Origin: Cryobacterium roopkundense
GTDB lineage: Bacteria > Actinomycetota > Actinomycetes > Actinomycetales > Microbacteriaceae
Length of the DNA: 64,000 nucleotides
Direction of reading: 5' to 3'
NCBI RefSeq assembly: GCF_014200405.1
Contig: NZ_JACHBQ010000001.1
Location: forward strand, 806,001-870,000
Shown here: in pieces, positions 63,200 through 64,000 of the stretch
How the letters are laid out: every line of letters begins with the position of its first letter
How positions within the stretch are numbered: the stretch's first letter is position 1
Position numbers and translations under genes: made by a program
The notes under the pieces: generated by a model
Told to the model about the DNA's origin: nothing
The model's database searches: none
Seen by the model: the letters and a program-made list of their open reading frames with translations, nothing else

Positions 63200-64000
63200 A
63201 TGACGGTTTCGGCTGACAACACTCAGACAAGGCAGGCCGACCCGGAAGACGACGCGTTGACCCGGCGTACCGGTTCCGGTCTCGTGCGCGGAGTCCGAGA
63301 GCGGGGTATTCTCGCCTGGCGGGGTATTCCCTACGCGGGGGCACCGGTGGGACCGAATCGCTTTCGCGCACCGATTTCGGTGCAGTCGTGGACAGGCGTC
63401 CGATCGGCGCACGAGTTCGGCCCGGTCGCACCGCAGAGCCACCGGGGGCAGTTCATTGGCGCACATCCGCGCATTCCGCAGAGTGAGGACTGCCTCAATC
63501 TCAACGTAATGGCGCCGGACGAGCCGGGGAAATCGGCGGCCCTGCGTCCCGTGATGGTGTTCATCCATGGCGGCGCCTACAGCGTAGGCTCGTCGCGTGA
63601 GGTTCCGCACCAGGGTGTGGGGCTCGTGCGGCGCGGGGGCATCGTCTACGTGAGCTTCAACTATCGTCTGGGAGCGCTCGGCTACCTCGATTTCACGCGC
63701 TATTCCACTCCGGAGCGGCCGTTCGAGAGCAACCTCGGCCTGCGAGACCAGGTCGCGGCGCTTCGGTGGGTCCAGGCGAATATTCGAGCCTTCGGGGGCA
63801 ACCCTGATGAGGTCACGCTCTTCGGAGAGTCGGCGGGAGCAAACGCCGTGACAACCCTGATGACGGTGCCCGCCGCCGCCGGGCTGTTTCACAGGGCCAT
63901 CGCCCAGAGCGCGCCGCCCAACGCGGTCTACCCGCGGGATCTCACGTCGCGCTGGGCGGGAGAATTCGTGAACAGCCTGTCGGAGTCGCACGATCCTTTG
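63200..64000 (+). CDS. type-B carboxylesterase, 5' part
   Basis: The frame is open from ATG 63200 to the end of the window (267 codons) and continues beyond it. The protein has YAGAP, SEDCLNLNV, the oxyanion segment FIHGGAYSVGSS, YVSFNYRLGALGYL and the nucleophile GESAGANAV, all hallmarks of the carboxylesterase/para-nitrobenzyl esterase family. It hydrolyses carboxyl esters; substrate unknown. The triad Glu and His lie outside the window. The start has GGATCGGGG upstream. Confidence 0.9.
   Translation, partial: MTVSADNTQTRQADPEDDALTRRTGSGLVRGVRERGILAWRGIPYAGAPVGPNRFRAPISVQSWTGVRSAHEFGPVAPQSHRGQFIGAHPRIPQSEDCLNLNVMAPDEPGKSAALRPVMVFIHGGAYSVGSSREVPHQGVGLVRRGGIVYVSFNYRLGALGYLDFTRYSTPERPFESNLGLRDQVAALRWVQANIRAFGGNPDEVTLFGESAGANAVTTLMTVPAAAGLFHRAIAQSAPPNAVYPRDLTSRWAGEFVNSLSESHDPL

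Overview
The window is about 64 kb of a high-GC actinobacterial chromosome, most likely from the family Microbacteriaceae. The evidence is the MEP isoprenoid genes (dxr, ispG), the actinobacterial proS-nusA-ylxR-infB-rbfA order, a mycoredoxin, a half-length aldehyde dehydrogenase beside deoC, a PASTA penicillin-binding protein and many TANNNT leaderless start signals. No rRNA, tRNA, CRISPR array or prophage was seen. One intact insertion sequence is present.

Region by region. 1-7.9 kb: a tightly coupled run of MoxR ATPase (5' end missing), DUF58 protein, a transglutaminase-fold membrane protein that has lost its catalytic Cys and His, a zinc-ribbon/FHA protein and a two-ATPase FtsK/EccC-like protein. 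7.9-16.1 kb: nitrogen and amino-acid metabolism (alanine dehydrogenase, asparaginase, two gabT paralogues) with a DagK-like lipid kinase, OsmC and SRPBCC proteins and a PlsC acyltransferase. 16.2-24.2 kb: MEP genes and rseP, interrupted by a Ser/Thr kinase (whose start seems frameshifted), a lipoprotein, a reductase-like SDR and a thiolase. 24.3-31 kb: translation operon. 31-38 kb: mutY, a uridine-kinase-like gene with a degenerate P-loop, an IS1380-family element inserted exactly in the panE stop codon, truB, two small membrane proteins and ribF. 38-48.3 kb: bifunctional PBP, a butyrolactone-receptor-like TetR, an MFS exporter, a ROK protein, and a SorC-regulated deoxyribose operon (deoC, aldehyde dehydrogenase, half aldehyde dehydrogenase). 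48.3-56.8 kb: PLDc_N/SHOCT protein, DUF2867 SDR, an SGNH protein without its nucleophile, DUF2207 protein, SNF2-type helicase, phosphofructokinase. 57-59.3 kb: a two-gene operon of an RsbQ-like alpha/beta hydrolase and a PAS-GAF-GGDEF diguanylate cyclase. 59.4-64 kb: mycoredoxin, NUDIX hydrolase, PiT phosphate transporter with a small partner, uracil permease and the start of a type-B carboxylesterase.

The most interesting observations are the RsbQ-PAS-GGDEF pair, in which the Bacillus RsbQ/RsbP stress module appears to have been given a cyclic-di-GMP output; the catalytically dead transglutaminase in the MoxR/FHA/FtsK locus; the kinase start apparently displaced by a G5 homopolymer; and a recurring TANNNT box 6-7 nt before start codons that predicts leaderless transcripts for about sixteen genes. 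All functional statements rest on reading motifs by eye; no search could be run.
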